DNA of 64,000 nucleotides from Wenzhouxiangella sp042310355 (GTDB lineage Bacteria; Pseudomonadota; Gammaproteobacteria; Xanthomonadales; Wenzhouxiangellaceae). The stretch's first letter is position 1. Each line of letters starts with the position of its first letter. Positions 18,358-27,565 of the stretch are shown one piece after another. The DNA is taken from positions 62,001 through 126,000 of the forward strand of contig NZ_JBHJMR010000003.1 in NCBI RefSeq assembly GCF_042310355.1. The letters are read 5' to 3'. A model generated the notes under the pieces. That model searched no databases. It was not told the DNA's origin and saw only the letters and a list, made by a program, of their open reading frames with translations. Position numbers and translations under genes: made by a program.

Positions 18358-18436
18358 GGCGTAATCATACCGTTTCGGCCCGCGACTGGCGGGCGAATTC
18401 AGACCGGTCGGCCCGCAAGCGATGCTGGCACCCCAC

Positions 18437-18472
18437 AATGCACTTGCATTGGCAATGCATTTGCATTATTTT
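18437..18472 (+). promoter_or_regulatory. prlF-yhaV promoter with two palindromic operators
   Basis: Two near-identical palindromes, AATGCACTTGCATT (18437-18450) and AATGCATTTGCATT (18454-18467), are spaced 17 bp centre to centre. They overlap a promoter candidate: -35 TTGCAT (18444-18449), 17 bp, -10 TATTTT (18467-18472), about 30 bp before the antitoxin ATG. The placement fits autorepression by the antitoxin, as is usual in type II systems. Confidence 0.6.
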
Positions 18473-18500
18473 CGAGTCATCAAGTCAATCAGGCAATGTC

Positions 18501-18824
18501 ATGAGCCGCACCATCGAAGCCGAATCCCGTTTGACCGATCGCTACCAGACCACCGTGCCTGCCGATGTGCGCAAGGCGCTTGCGCTGGAGAAGCGCGATC
18601 GCCTGCATTACCAGGTTCGGCCCAACGGCGAGGTCGTGCTGACTCGCTCCAGGGACAATGATGACCCGGCGCTTGGTGCCTTCCTGGACTTTCTGGCCGA
18701 TGACATGACCCGCCACCCGGAGCGGCTGCGTGGAATGGACCCGAACCTGGTCCGGCGCATCGATGGCCTGGTCGAGGGAGTCGAAATCGATCTGGATTCA
18801 CCGCTTTCGAATGAGGACGAATGA
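18501..18824 (+). CDS. prlF: Type II antitoxin PrlF (AbrB/SpoVT-like)
   Basis: 107 aa from the ATG at 18501. The N-terminal half is a swapped-hairpin AbrB-type DNA-binding domain (SRLTDRYQTTVPADVRKAL, then LHYQVRPNGEVVLTR). The acidic C-terminal half (VEGVEIDLDSPLSNEDE) would wrap the toxin. The stop overlaps the toxin ATG as ATGA. PrlF of E. coli (SohA) neutralises YhaV and represses its own promoter; the operator pair just upstream fits this. Confidence 0.9.
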   Translation: MSRTIEAESRLTDRYQTTVPADVRKALALEKRDRLHYQVRPNGEVVLTRSRDNDDPALGAFLDFLADDMTRHPERLRGMDPNLVRRIDGLVEGVEIDLDSPLSNEDE

Positions 18825-19309
18825 GTCGGCGCGATTCGGCGCCGCTGGTCGTCAATGGCTGGATCCTCTACGCACCCCCGTTATTCCTGAGCCAGCTCGA
18901 GGCGCTGACTGAAAAAGCCGAAGCCTTGCGCGCCAGGGACCCCGCGGGCTACAAGCGAAAGAACGTCACCAAGCGGCTCGCAGCGATCCGCAAGCTGGCC
19001 TTCGAGGTCATCCCTGCCGACCCGGCGCGGCCCGAGTATCGACAGGGAAAAACGCTTGGCAAGGACTACAAGCACTGGTTCCGGGCGAAATTTCTCCAGC
19101 AGTATCGGCTTTTCTTTCGTTTCCACTCCTCGAGCAGGCTCATCGTCTATGCCTGGGTCAACGACGAGAGTTCGCTCCGCGCCTATGACAGTGCCGAAGA
19201 CGCCTACCGCGTGTTCCGCCAGATGCTCGACGGCGGCAACCCGCCGGATGACTGGGATAGCCTGCTGAAAGCTGCGCAATTCATGCGCAGCGATCGGGCG
19301 GCGCTCTGA
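18821..19309 (+). CDS. yhaV: YhaV-family toxin (mRNA-cleaving)
   Basis: 162 aa. Matches YhaV along its length: NGWILYAPPLFLSQLE at the start, PEYRQGKTLGKDYKHWFRAKF and QQYRLFFRFHSSSRLIVYAWVNDE in the RelE-like core, then TAYRVF-like DAYRVFRQMLDGG. The family acts as a ribosome-associated endoribonuclease that inhibits growth. Second gene of the pair, coupled to prlF. It borders the type III restriction locus 218 bp downstream. Confidence 0.92.
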   Translation: MSRRDSAPLVVNGWILYAPPLFLSQLEALTEKAEALRARDPAGYKRKNVTKRLAAIRKLAFEVIPADPARPEYRQGKTLGKDYKHWFRAKFLQQYRLFFRFHSSSRLIVYAWVNDESSLRAYDSAEDAYRVFRQMLDGGNPPDDWDSLLKAAQFMRSDRAAL

Positions 19310-19527
19310 CCAGGAGGCTGTCCCACAACGTAAATGATCGCTGGAATATCTGCTAGATGGCCGTGCTAGATTTGGGGTCTCAATCTGAGGGGCCCGGGGC
19401 GTGGTCCCGGCGCGGAAAGCATGCGCCGGTCATAAATCGCATTGAATCCACGGCTATCATTCTCGGGTTTCGAGATTAGTTATTGCAAGGGTGGCCGCAG
19501 TGGTCACTATTTGGGAGCCGACTACCA

Positions 19528-22254
19528 ATGCCGGAGAAAGCCATCGAACATCTGCACCAACGACTCGCCGAACGGATCGTGCAGTGGCGAAAGGCGGGAT
19601 ACCCGTCGGAATCCTGGCCGACCATCGCAGAGATTCTGCGTTACGCCTGGGTTGATGGGCCCGAGCCGCAACTGCGATATCTGCGCCAGGCACAGCTCGT
19701 CGCTCTCGAAACTTACTGGTATCTCAGGGTGGTGCTGGATACCCCCAGCATTCCGCAGCTTTACGAGCAGCTCTATAACAGTCGCAATGATCGTCTGGCG
19801 GCCATGGGCATATCTCCCGAAGTATTCGCGGATGTAGATTTCGACTTTGAGGCCTTGCAGGACCGAATCGCCACCGATAACGCCTTCGTACGCACCCACA
19901 AGCTCGAAAGCCTGCGCGAGACTCTGTCGCTGGACTACCCCAGCTACATCCTCGCGCTGGCCATGGGGGCTGGCAAGACCATACTGATTGGCACCATCGT
20001 GGCAACCGAATTTGCCATGGCCGAAGAGTATCCCGAGGGGCCATTTGTCCAAAATGCGCTGGTTTTCGCACCCGGCAAGACCATTATCGAATCACTGCGC
20101 GAGATTGCCGACATTCCCTTCGATCGGATCCTTCCCGAGCGCATGTACAAGCCCTTCGCCGCCGCCCTGAAGCTGACTTTTACGCGCGACGGCGACAAAG
20201 AGCTCTCCGGCGTGGTCTGGGGTAGCCGCTACAACGTCGTAGTCACCAATACCGAGAAGATCCGTATTCAGAAATCGAACCGCCGCAAGGCGGCAGACAG
20301 CCAGCTAGCCCTGCCGATCGAGACCGAAGATCACGACGCGGAAATTGCCAATCTTCGACTTCAGGCGATTGCCTCGCTGCCTAACCTGGCAATCTTTTCC
20401 GACGAAGCCCATCACACCTACGGTCAGAAGCTGCTCGGAAAGTGGGTTAAGGATCCCGATACCGGCGAGCGCGAATTCAAGGCGGATGGCATCAAAAAAG
20501 TTCGAAGGACGGTCGACTACCTGGCCCGGGAGACCAGCCTGAAGGTGGTCGTCAACACAACCGGCACACCCTATTTCGAGCGCCAGCCGCTGCGCGACGT
20601 GGTTGTATGGTACGGCCTGGGAGAGGGTATCCGAGACGGCATCCTGAAGGAAGTCGCAAATAATATTCAGGTTTTTGACCTGGACGGCGACGACATTGAT
20701 GATCTGCTAACCCGCATCGTTCATGACTTTGTCGATCACTACTGGTCCGTTCGTGCCGACGACGGTTCGCCGGCGCGCATCGCGCTGTATTTTCCCCAGA
20801 CCGATGTAATGGACAAGGCTCGCCCGGTCGTTGAATCGGCCCTGGCGCTGAAGGGTATCGACCCGACAGTAGTCCTTCCCGTCCACGCCAACGCATCGAA
20901 AGAGCAGCGTGACGCCTTCTTTCGAGTCGGCAACGACCCGGACTCGCCCTACCGGATCATGATGTTGGTCAACATGGGCACAGAGGGCTGGAATTGCCCC
21001 AGCCTGTTTGCTACCGCGCTGGTGCGCAAGCTCAAGACCAGCAACAACTTTGTGCTTCAGGCAGCCACGCGCTGTCTGCGCCAGGTGCCGGGGAACGAAA
21101 AGCCGGCGCGCATCTACCTCACCCAGGACAACCGAAAGGTTTTGGAGAAACAGCTTCAGGAGACCTACGGCACAACCATTCAGGAGCTGGGAGGCAACCA
21201 GGCCGAGCGTGTGCACAAGGAAATCACCCTGCGAAAGTGGCAGATGCCGCCGGTGTATATCAAAAAGCAGATCGCGCGATACCGGCGAAAGGAATCTGCT
21301 CAGGATGCCGCGCAGATCCTGGCGCTGGATCTGCCTGATTTGCCCTATCAGCCGGCAGCAACCATGCAGACCTGGACGATTGCGCAGCCGAAAGTCGGCG
21401 CTGCCCGCATGACTCGGGTCGATTCGAATGCCGATGAAGTTTCGGCCGAGCCGCCGCTGATCGACTGCTACACGGCCGCCAGCCAGTTGGCAGCCAACTA
21501 CCACCTCAAGCCCGGCCGGGTACTGCAGGCGCTGCGTGCGGTTTACCGCGACGAAAACGGCGTGCCCGAGCACCACCTGGAAGCCCTGTCGCGACAGATC
21601 GAGAATCAGTGCAGCGACTACGAACAGGAGTGGGAGGAGCTCGACGTGGCGTTGGCGCTGGTTAAACCGGATGGTTTCGCTACACACCAAGTGCGGGGAA
21701 GGCCCGTCTACACCGCGCACATCAGTTTTGCCAAGGATCGGGCGCATCTTTACAAATTGCCCGAGAACCTGCCCGACGCCGAGCGAGCGCGGGAGCGCTC
21801 CTTTCACTACGAGGGCTACAATTTCGACTCCGCGCCAGAATCCGAGTATCTCGAGCGCGTGCTCGCGCTATTGGGCGAGAACGCGGACAACATCGCTGGT
21901 GTCTGGTTTACCGGTGGACTGACCGATCCGAACAAGACCGATCTGTTTGCCGAATACCGGGGCGAAGATGGCCGCTGGCATCGCTACACCCCCGACTTCG
22001 TCATCCAGCGAAAGGACGGCAAACACCTGGTGGTGGAGATCAAGAGTGACCGTTTCAAGGCCGATGTCAACCGTGATCTGGAGCGCCACGGCAATGGAAA
22101 GGCGGCGCAAACTGCCGAAGGACGCAAGGCGGTCGCCCTGAGAAAATGGCAGGATCTCAATCCAGGGGTGCTGCACTACGAGGTCATTTTTGCCGATGAT
22201 GGCCTGGCGATTAATGCCCTGGACGAAACTCGGCGATTTGTCAGCGAGCAGTAG
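19528..22254 (+). CDS. Type III restriction enzyme, Res (helicase-nuclease) subunit
   Basis: 908 aa from the ATG at 19528 (GGGAG upstream). Superfamily 2 helicase: Walker A LAMGAGKT (about 145-152), DEAH box FSDEAHHTYG (about 290), motif III-like NTTGTPY and motif VI-like QAATRCLRQ. A PD-(D/E)xK nuclease follows near the C-terminus: TPDFVI then VVEIKSDR (about 820-840). In type III systems Res pairs with Mod, translocates or slides on DNA and cuts at a distance from unmethylated sites. Unusually, res precedes mod here (mod-res is the common order). The 19310-19527 spacer has no gene but contains a short direct repeat around GCTAGAT. Confidence 0.85.
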   Translation: MPEKAIEHLHQRLAERIVQWRKAGYPSESWPTIAEILRYAWVDGPEPQLRYLRQAQLVALETYWYLRVVLDTPSIPQLYEQLYNSRNDRLAAMGISPEVFADVDFDFEALQDRIATDNAFVRTHKLESLRETLSLDYPSYILALAMGAGKTILIGTIVATEFAMAEEYPEGPFVQNALVFAPGKTIIESLREIADIPFDRILPERMYKPFAAALKLTFTRDGDKELSGVVWGSRYNVVVTNTEKIRIQKSNRRKAADSQLALPIETEDHDAEIANLRLQAIASLPNLAIFSDEAHHTYGQKLLGKWVKDPDTGEREFKADGIKKVRRTVDYLARETSLKVVVNTTGTPYFERQPLRDVVVWYGLGEGIRDGILKEVANNIQVFDLDGDDIDDLLTRIVHDFVDHYWSVRADDGSPARIALYFPQTDVMDKARPVVESALALKGIDPTVVLPVHANASKEQRDAFFRVGNDPDSPYRIMMLVNMGTEGWNCPSLFATALVRKLKTSNNFVLQAATRCLRQVPGNEKPARIYLTQDNRKVLEKQLQETYGTTIQELGGNQAERVHKEITLRKWQMPPVYIKKQIARYRRKESAQDAAQILALDLPDLPYQPAATMQTWTIAQPKVGAARMTRVDSNADEVSAEPPLIDCYTAASQLAANYHLKPGRVLQALRAVYRDENGVPEHHLEALSRQIENQCSDYEQEWEELDVALALVKPDGFATHQVRGRPVYTAHISFAKDRAHLYKLPENLPDAERARERSFHYEGYNFDSAPESEYLERVLALLGENADNIAGVWFTGGLTDPNKTDLFAEYRGEDGRWHRYTPDFVIQRKDGKHLVVEIKSDRFKADVNRDLERHGNGKAAQTAEGRKAVALRKWQDLNPGVLHYEVIFADDGLAINALDETRRFVSEQ

Positions 22255-22295
22255 TAGCGTCACCGACGACAGAAAGAAAGTGGAGCCAACACGGT

Positions 22296-24110
22296 ATGAG
22301 CAAGAAGCAGAATGAACTGAAGATCGGCAAAGCCAAGGGCCGGCCCATGCTGATGTGGGTGGGCAAGCAGCCGCTCGATCGTGTAACTGCCTGGCCAGCC
22401 CAGCACGTGGAGCGCTTTCAGGCCGAAGCGCCCGACGATGCCCTGGACGAGCTTGACTGGTCCGACTGGCCCGACAAGTACGAGCGCGGTGGCCTGTTGT
22501 TTCACGGCGACAACAAGGACGTGTTGGCCCATCTGCTGGCCAACGGCTTTCGGGGAAAGGTCAAGCTCATCTATATCGATCCGCCGTTCGACTCTGGGGC
22601 GGACTATGTGCGTAAGGTGCAGCTCCGTGGCAATTTCGATACATCGAAAATTGAAGGCGAAGAATACACGCTTGGCGAGCAGGTGCAGTACACCGATATC
22701 TGGGCCAATGACAACTACTTGCAGTTTATGTATGAGCGCATCCTTCTATTGAAGGAGCTTTTGTCAGAAGATGGATCAATAGTTCTTCATTGCGATGACG
22801 CTAAATCACATCATTTGCGGTGCTTGCTTGACGAAGTCTTCGGTGCTCAGAATTTTCGCAACGAAATCATTTGGGGCTATGCAGGTGGAGGGATTCCAAA
22901 AACTGAACTCCCTCATAAGCATGATAGTCTTTTCTGGTACTCAAAGTCAGATATTTGGACTTATAAGCCCGTTTTTAGACCCTATTCAGAAGGGACGGTG
23001 CAACGAGGGAGGACTCGAGTTAAGGGGGAAGGTGCGAAGCTTCGCGACGAGGGCACCCCTGTAAATGACTGGTGGGATGACGTCCAAAAAATCACCAGCC
23101 CCGATGACCCGGAGAAAGCCTATTATCCCACTCAGAAATCTGTTGCGCTGCTTGATCGGATTGCAGGGCTTTTGACTCGTCCGAGCGATCTGATTCTTGA
23201 TTGCTTTATCGGATCTGGAACGACCGCCGTATCTGCACAAAATCTCGGTCGCCGTTGGATCGGTTGCGATATCAACAAGGGCGCCATCCATACGACGGCC
23301 AAACGCCTGCAGTCGTTGATGCGGCAGCAGGCCGAGGCCGCCGCCGACCCTCTACAGGCCAGTCTGGATGAGACCGATCAGGCCGCGCCTCGGCCGGCCC
23401 AGCTTTCGTTCACCACCTGGCGGGTCAATGATTACGATCTGCAGATTCAGCACAACGAGGCCGTGGCGCTGGCCTGCGAGCATATCGGCATTACCCGCTC
23501 GCGCACCGACGGCTTCTTTGACGGCCACCTGGGCAACCGGCTGGTCAAGATCATTCCCTTCAACCATCCGCTCTCGCCGCTGGACCTGGAGGACATCGAC
23601 GCCGAGCTCAAGCGCCGGCCTGAGGAAGAACGCGACGTGACCGTGGTAGCCCTAGGCATGGAGTTGGCTGCTCGCCACTGGGTAGACCAGCACAACCGCA
23701 ATCGGCCGGTCAATCGCTATCACATTATCGAGCTGCGCACTGATAGTAAGTACGGCGGATTTATCAAGCACGAGCCGCTTGAAGCCAGTATTTCGGTCTC
23801 ACGCAAAGGTGACATGATAGAGGTCACGTTGGAGGACGTCTTCTCACCGACCATCGTCCAGCGCCTGAACATGGAGTCCGGCGTTTTCCGTGCCCGCATC
23901 GACGACTGGCGCGCCGTGGTCGACTGCATTCTGATCGATACGGATTACGACGGCGAAGTATTCAACGTTGCGCTGTCCGACATTCCCGAGAAAAAGACGG
24001 ATCTGGTCGATGGGCGTTACGAGCTGCCGGCGCCCCAAAAAGGCAGTACGGTCGCAGTCAAGATCATCGACATGCTCGGCGAGGAGCTGATTGTGGCTTC
24101 CGAAGCATAA
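22296..24110 (+). CDS. Type III DNA methyltransferase, Mod subunit
   Basis: 604 aa. Adenine-N6 methyltransferase with catalytic motif IV IYIDPPFDSG (about 93-100) before the SAM-binding motif DCFIGSGTTA (about 303-312), the beta-class order. The segment between them (roughly nt 22720-23210) is markedly AT-rich compared with both flanks and corresponds to the target-recognition region, so it looks exchanged by recombination. After the catalytic domain come about 250 residues of unknown fold. Mod sets the specificity of the system and works with Res. Its stop overlaps the next gene (TAATG). Confidence 0.88.
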   Translation: MSKKQNELKIGKAKGRPMLMWVGKQPLDRVTAWPAQHVERFQAEAPDDALDELDWSDWPDKYERGGLLFHGDNKDVLAHLLANGFRGKVKLIYIDPPFDSGADYVRKVQLRGNFDTSKIEGEEYTLGEQVQYTDIWANDNYLQFMYERILLLKELLSEDGSIVLHCDDAKSHHLRCLLDEVFGAQNFRNEIIWGYAGGGIPKTELPHKHDSLFWYSKSDIWTYKPVFRPYSEGTVQRGRTRVKGEGAKLRDEGTPVNDWWDDVQKITSPDDPEKAYYPTQKSVALLDRIAGLLTRPSDLILDCFIGSGTTAVSAQNLGRRWIGCDINKGAIHTTAKRLQSLMRQQAEAAADPLQASLDETDQAAPRPAQLSFTTWRVNDYDLQIQHNEAVALACEHIGITRSRTDGFFDGHLGNRLVKIIPFNHPLSPLDLEDIDAELKRRPEEERDVTVVALGMELAARHWVDQHNRNRPVNRYHIIELRTDSKYGGFIKHEPLEASISVSRKGDMIEVTLEDVFSPTIVQRLNMESGVFRARIDDWRAVVDCILIDTDYDGEVFNVALSDIPEKKTDLVDGRYELPAPQKGSTVAVKIIDMLGEELIVASEA

Positions 24111-24499
24111 TGGCGGCAGAAACCGTGTATGCCATTCATTGGCACCAGAAACAGCGCAATGCGCACCAGGCCGATGATTTGATCTGGGCCCCAGAGGGGT
24201 ATCTTGAAGCCGTATTCAAGTTGCTCGATATTTCTGAGGATCACGGTGTGTTACCGGCTGAGCACGGCTGTCTCTCTGAAGATGATGTGGATCGCCTTCG
24301 AGAGATTGACGTCGGGCCCTTCGTTTTGCGTCTCTTGAGGTCCAACGAATGGTATCCCGCCGAGTTCGAGTACACGGATGATCCGGATGAAAGCGGTGAG
24401 CTACGATTTGTGCTGGTAAATGCGCTGGATCCCGATGTTGAAAAGCGACGCGTAAAGCTGGTCGAGCTTCGCTATAGTCACCAACCGATGATTTCCTGA
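24110..24499 (+). CDS. Uncharacterised protein coupled to mod
   Basis: 129 aa; not recognised. Start ATG overlaps the mod stop codon by one base, so it is translated with the RM genes. Acidic overall, with aromatic N-terminal strand (ETVYAIHWHQKQRN), a middle section with several Asp/Glu pairs and a C-terminal strand VKLVELRYSH. No membrane segment, signal or known motif. Its position suggests an accessory or regulatory role in the restriction system, but this is only inferred from context. Confidence 0.7.
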   Translation: MAAETVYAIHWHQKQRNAHQADDLIWAPEGYLEAVFKLLDISEDHGVLPAEHGCLSEDDVDRLREIDVGPFVLRLLRSNEWYPAEFEYTDDPDESGELRFVLVNALDPDVEKRRVKLVELRYSHQPMIS

Positions 24500-24516
24500 G
24501 TCAGGTCAACCACCAC

Positions 24517-27444
24517 ATGCACTCCAAGCCCTTATTTTCACCGCTGATGGCCATTCTGGCGTTTGCTGGAACAACGTTGGCTGTGGCGCAGTCCCAAACG
24601 CCGTATCCTGAGCCCACGCCCTCGCCGCTGGCCGGGCTCGAGTATCCGCAGTCCCTGTTCCCCGAGTCTGCGGACCATGATCCGGCGATTCCGCTGCCCG
24701 CGTCGGTGCTCGGTTTTCCGGTGGGACAGCAGATTGCCACTTCGTCCCAGATTCTGGAGTATGCCTGCCTGGTCGCAGAGCGTTCGGATCGAGTCGAGCT
24801 GGTCGAATACGGGCAGACCTTCGAAGGCCGAACGCTGGTCTACCTGGTCGTTTCCTCGCCGGACAACATCGCTCGCATCGACGACATCCAGGCGGGCATG
24901 GCGGGCCTGGCCGATCCGCGCCAGTCATCATCGGACGAGCGCGACCGGCTGATCGATGAGTTGCCCGCGACCGGCTGGTTCGGTTATTCGATTCACGGCA
25001 ACGAAAGCTCTGGCTCGGACGCCTCCCTGGCAGTCTTGTATCAGCTGGCCGCGGACCGCTCGGAAGAAACCGCGGCGCTGCTGGAAGACCTGGTCGTGAT
25101 CGTCGATCCCAACATGAATCCCGACGGGCGCGAGCGCTTCGTCAACGGCGTGCAGCAGTCGCGCGGTGCGCAGCCCAATGTCGACGACCAGTCGCTGGTG
25201 CACACCGGCTACTGGCCCTACGGTCGGGGTAACCACTACCTGTTCGACCTCAACCGCGACTGGCTCTACGCGCGCCAGCCCGAAACCCGCGGGCGCATTC
25301 CGCACGTTATCGACTGGAAGCCGCTGCTGTTCGTCGATATTCACGAAATGGGCTCGCAGGACAGCTTCCTGTTCTCGCCCCCGCGTGAACCTTACAACCC
25401 GCACCTGCCGCACCAGGGCAGCGACATGGGCAATCGATTCGCCGACGATCAGGCCGCGGCCTTCGACCGGTTCGGCTATCCCTACTATTCCGGTGAGTGG
25501 AACGAGAACTGGTTTCCGGGCTACTCCGACGCCTGGGCGGCGCTGCGCGGGGCCCACGGCATACTCTACGAGCAGGCGCGCATCGCCGACGATGGCGTGC
25601 AGCGGGCCACGCACCTGCTCAGCTACCGGCAGTCGGTCCATCACCAGGTGCTGTCGACATTCGCCAACCTGCAGACCCTGCGCGCGCATCGCGGCGAAAT
25701 GCTTGCCGCCTACGCCGAGGACAAGGCCGGCCTGGTTTCCGACCAGGCGCCCTACGGCCGTCGCAGTTTCGTCATCCTGCCCAGCGACAACCAGGGCCGC
25801 ATGAACGATCTGCTCGAACTGCTCGCGATCCAGGGCATCGAGACGCACCGCCTGAGCGAAGACCTGCGCGTCTCGCGCGCCATCGACCGGCTCGGGCGGC
25901 AGCGGCGCAACGTGACCCTGCCGGCCGGCAGCCTCGTGATCCGAAACCGCCAGCCCGAAGCCCGGCTGGTGGCGGCGATGTTCGAGTTCGACCCGCAGAT
26001 CAGCGAATCGGCACTGACGGCCGAGCGCAAGAACGTGCTCAAGAAGGGTCGCAGCACGATCTACGACACCACCGGCTGGAATATTCCGATGATGTTCGAT
26101 CTCGAAGCCCTGAGCGTGCCCGAGCACCTGACCCGTTCGCTCGAGCCGATCGAGCCGCAGCGTGTCGTCGATGAAGCGCAAACGGCGCCGGAGGCCATCG
26201 CGCTGGTCGCCTCGGGCGACGACGATCGAACCCTCGCCCTGGCCGCCCGCCTGCTCGAGCGGGGGCTGAACGTGCGCGCCAACACGCGCGAGTCGGAACT
26301 GGACGGCCGGGCCCTGCCGGTCGGCTCCATCGCCATTACCCGCGACGACAACCGCGATCGGGACGACTGGCAGGAACAGGTGGCCGAAACGGCCTCGCAG
26401 CTCGGCCTGGCGGTCGAACCGGTCGGTCACGGTCGCGCGCCGGGCAAGAAGGCCGACCTCGGCGGCGGTTACTGGCAGGTTCTGGCGCAGCCGAAGATCG
26501 CGCTGATCGGCCGGGGCAGCACCAACATGCTCGATTTCGGCGCGGTCTGGTACCTGCTCGACCATCGCCTCGGCCTGCGCCACAGCCACCTGGACGAGTC
26601 GCGCGTCGGGCGTGCCGACCTGCGTCGCTACAACACCCTCTACCTGCCCGAGCGCTGGGGCGGGTCGCTGCCGGAAGGCCTTCGGGAAGCACTTGGAGAA
26701 TGGGTGAAATCCGGCGGCACGCTGATCGCTTCGGGCAATTCGGCCGCGGCCCTGACCAGCGGCGACGAGCCGCTGGTTTCGGTGCGCACGCTTGCGCAGG
26801 TGGTGGGTGAGGATCTGAGCGAGTACCGGGACGAATTGCACCGTGAATGGCTGTCGGTCAACGATCCGCTGCCGGCCGATATCTGGGGGCATTCGGCCGA
26901 TGCCGCGCCGGATTATCCCTGGGCGGATATCGAGGAGTCTTCCGCGGATGCCGAGGAGCGCAAGCGCCGCGAAGCCTGGCAGCAGCAGTTCATGCCCTCC
27001 GGCGCGCTGGTCGCCGCGCGGGTGGATACCGAGCATTGGCTCGCTTCCGGATCCGGCGACTTTCTCACGCTACTGTTTTCCGACTCGCCGGTGCTGATGA
27101 GCAAGCCGCCGGCCGAGGCGCCGCTTCGCCTGGGCGTCTATTCCGAGGCCGATGAACAGGCTCGCCGAGCGGGCCAGGCGCCCGCCCGCCTGGTGGGCTG
27201 GTCGCCCGTGCCGGAAGGTCGGGAACTGCGCGTGCGCGCCGGCGGCCTGCTGTGGCCGGAGGCGCGCGAGCGCATCGCCAACGGCGCCGGGGTCACGCGC
27301 GAGTCGGTCGGGAAAGGGCAGGTCATCCTGTTCGCGCATCCGCCGGCCTTCCGGGCGGCCCAGCTGGGCGCCATGCGCATCCTCGAGAACGCCCTGATCT
27401 ACGGGCCCGGGCTGGGCGCGGATCAGCCGGTCGAGCTGCCTTGA
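24517..27444 (+). CDS. Exported M14-family zinc carboxypeptidase-like protein
   Basis: 975 aa. Signal peptide (cleaved near TLAVAQ). Residues about 60-380 are an M14 peptidase domain: zinc ligands in IHGNESSGSD (HxxE) and VDIHEMGSQD, with DPNMNPDGRERF, the substrate-binding DLNRDW region, and GILYEQAR near the usual catalytic Glu. The long C-terminal half (400-975) has alternating Rossmann-like strands (ALIGRGST, LIASGNSAAALTSGDE) similar to the amidotransferase-like tail of large secreted M14 proteins. Probably degrades peptides outside the inner membrane. Weak ribosome site; only 17 bp after the RM locus. Confidence 0.85.
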   Translation: MHSKPLFSPLMAILAFAGTTLAVAQSQTPYPEPTPSPLAGLEYPQSLFPESADHDPAIPLPASVLGFPVGQQIATSSQILEYACLVAERSDRVELVEYGQTFEGRTLVYLVVSSPDNIARIDDIQAGMAGLADPRQSSSDERDRLIDELPATGWFGYSIHGNESSGSDASLAVLYQLAADRSEETAALLEDLVVIVDPNMNPDGRERFVNGVQQSRGAQPNVDDQSLVHTGYWPYGRGNHYLFDLNRDWLYARQPETRGRIPHVIDWKPLLFVDIHEMGSQDSFLFSPPREPYNPHLPHQGSDMGNRFADDQAAAFDRFGYPYYSGEWNENWFPGYSDAWAALRGAHGILYEQARIADDGVQRATHLLSYRQSVHHQVLSTFANLQTLRAHRGEMLAAYAEDKAGLVSDQAPYGRRSFVILPSDNQGRMNDLLELLAIQGIETHRLSEDLRVSRAIDRLGRQRRNVTLPAGSLVIRNRQPEARLVAAMFEFDPQISESALTAERKNVLKKGRSTIYDTTGWNIPMMFDLEALSVPEHLTRSLEPIEPQRVVDEAQTAPEAIALVASGDDDRTLALAARLLERGLNVRANTRESELDGRALPVGSIAITRDDNRDRDDWQEQVAETASQLGLAVEPVGHGRAPGKKADLGGGYWQVLAQPKIALIGRGSTNMLDFGAVWYLLDHRLGLRHSHLDESRVGRADLRRYNTLYLPERWGGSLPEGLREALGEWVKSGGTLIASGNSAAALTSGDEPLVSVRTLAQVVGEDLSEYRDELHREWLSVNDPLPADIWGHSADAAPDYPWADIEESSADAEERKRREAWQQQFMPSGALVAARVDTEHWLASGSGDFLTLLFSDSPVLMSKPPAEAPLRLGVYSEADEQARRAGQAPARLVGWSPVPEGRELRVRAGGLLWPEARERIANGAGVTRESVGKGQVILFAHPPAFRAAQLGAMRILENALIYGPGLGADQPVELP

Positions 27445-27565
27445 TCCACGGGCCGGTCGCTTTCGGGAAACTCCGGGCGCCGAATCTTGCCGAAGGAACA
27501 CGGGTGGGCCGCCTGGCGTTAATCTGGGCGGCCCCATCAGGCCACAACAGCAACGGAGCGAAATC

